A stretch of 64,000 nt of DNA from Fervidobacterium sp. (GTDB taxonomy: Bacteria; Thermotogota; Thermotogae; Thermotogales; Fervidobacteriaceae). A model generated the notes under the pieces. It ran no database searches and was not told where the DNA came from. It was given only the letters and a program-made list of their open reading frames with translations. The stretch is from positions 1-64,000 of the forward strand of contig JANZZV010000005.1 of assembly GCA_026419195.1 (NCBI GenBank), in the 5' to 3' direction. The position numbers and the translations under genes were made by a program. This document shows positions 63,606 through 64,000 of this stretch, piece after piece (positions within the stretch are counted from its first letter, which is position 1; every line of letters starts with the position of its first letter).

Positions 63606-64000
63606 ATGGCACGATATACAGGTCCTTTATGTAGGCTTTGTAGAAGAGAGGGCATGAAGCTCTATCTTAAGGGTGAGAGATGTTTCAGCGAAAAATGTCC
63701 GTTTGATAAAAGACCGTTTGCTCCAGGTCAACATGGTAAGGAAAAGAAAAAGTTAACACAATACGGTCTACAGTTAAGATCTAAACAAACAATGAAAAGA
63801 ATTTATGGTGTACTCGAAAAACAATTTAGAATATACTATGAAAGAGCAGCAAAACAATCGGGAGATACTCGTGAAAACTTGGTTGTTCAAGTTGAGAGAA
63901 GACTTGATAATGTTGTCTACAGACTTGGGTTTGCGATAAATAGGAGAGCAGCAAGACAGCTTGTTTCACATGGTCACATACTTGTCAACGGAAAGAAAGT
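63606..64000 (+). CDS. rpsD: 30S ribosomal protein S4, zinc form, C-terminus cut by window edge
   Basis: S4 starts assembly of the 30S body. The frame opens at ATG 63606 behind AAGGAGGG and stays open to the last base. Cys9, Cys12, Cys26 and Cys31 near the N-terminus form the zinc site of the C+ form. [20 protein letters not shown] begins the S4 RNA-binding domain. About 131 residues of the expected 209 are present. Confidence 0.97.
   Translation, partial: MARYTGPLCRLCRREGMKLYLKGERCFSEKCPFDKRPFAPGQHGKEKKKLTQYGLQLRSKQTMKRIYGVLEKQFRIYYERAAKQSGDTRENLVVQVERRLDNVVYRLGFAINRRAARQLVSHGHILVNGKK

Noticed and set aside
1-64000. CRISPR array, prophage, complete insertion sequence, rRNA operon
   Set aside because: No regularly spaced repeats, no intact transposase and no phage structural genes were seen. 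The only integrase-like protein is degenerate and not flanked by mobile-element features.

Overview
The window comes from a thermophilic bacterium of the Thermotogota, most likely Fervidobacterium or a close relative. This is inferred from gene content and protein sequence: a low-GC genome, a 400-residue EF-Tu, a ribosomal supercluster in the order rpsL-rpsG-fusA-tuf-S10-spc-secY-adk-map-infA-rpmJ-rpsM-rpsK-rpsD, zinc-ribbon forms of L24, S14, S4 and L36, and many TTG/GTG starts behind strong GGAGG sites. No 16S rRNA is present, so the genus is not proven.

Region 1 (1-16.2 kb) looks like a flagellin and surface-sugar island. After a partial AAA-ATPase come minus-strand genes. Read in the direction of transcription from 8627 they are: a TPR-glycosyltransferase, a GT4 glycosyltransferase, an SDR sugar-nucleotide enzyme, a DegT-type sugar aminotransferase, a GNAT acetyltransferase, the decayed remains of a TPR protein, a glycosyltransferase and a methyltransferase, then UDP-galactopyranose mutase. 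Divergent from them, behind a near-perfect sigma-28 promoter, is a giant flagellin (746 aa). It is followed by an 880-aa GT2-TPR glycosyltransferase and a second giant flagellin (748 aa). The layout suggests enzymes that make and attach an N-acyl amino sugar to flagellin; this is inference.

Region 2 (16.2-33 kb) is metabolic: a DUF3298/DUF4163 envelope protein, the two-subunit Fe-S L-serine dehydratase, a liv-type branched-chain amino-acid ABC transporter with two tandem binding proteins, a degenerate Xer-like protein, coaBC, a beta-propeller-like membrane protein, a CBS-ACT sensor, scpA-scpB, a MoxR-like ATPase and urocanate hydratase.

Region 3 (33-45.6 kb) is accessory: an unknown protein carrying a 26-bp perfect palindrome in its coding sequence, two TPM-domain envelope proteins (the second broken by frameshifts), and a membrane acyltransferase-like protein with two glycosyltransferases. 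A galactofuranosyltransferase-like gene converges on these and may use the product of the mutase at the left edge. Then come tRNA-Gln(CTG), hisS, a TPR protein, a HAD phosphatase, a sugar-1-phosphate nucleotidylyltransferase, glnA, tRNA-Val(GAC) and tRNA-Gln(TTG).

Region 4 (45.8-64 kb) is the ribosomal-protein supercluster, all on the plus strand, with very short gaps and many 4-nt overlaps. It runs off the window inside rpsD. A GC-rich hairpin lies between tuf and rpsJ, and infA has no standard start codon at the right distance from its ribosome-binding site. No CRISPR array, rRNA, complete insertion sequence or prophage was seen.
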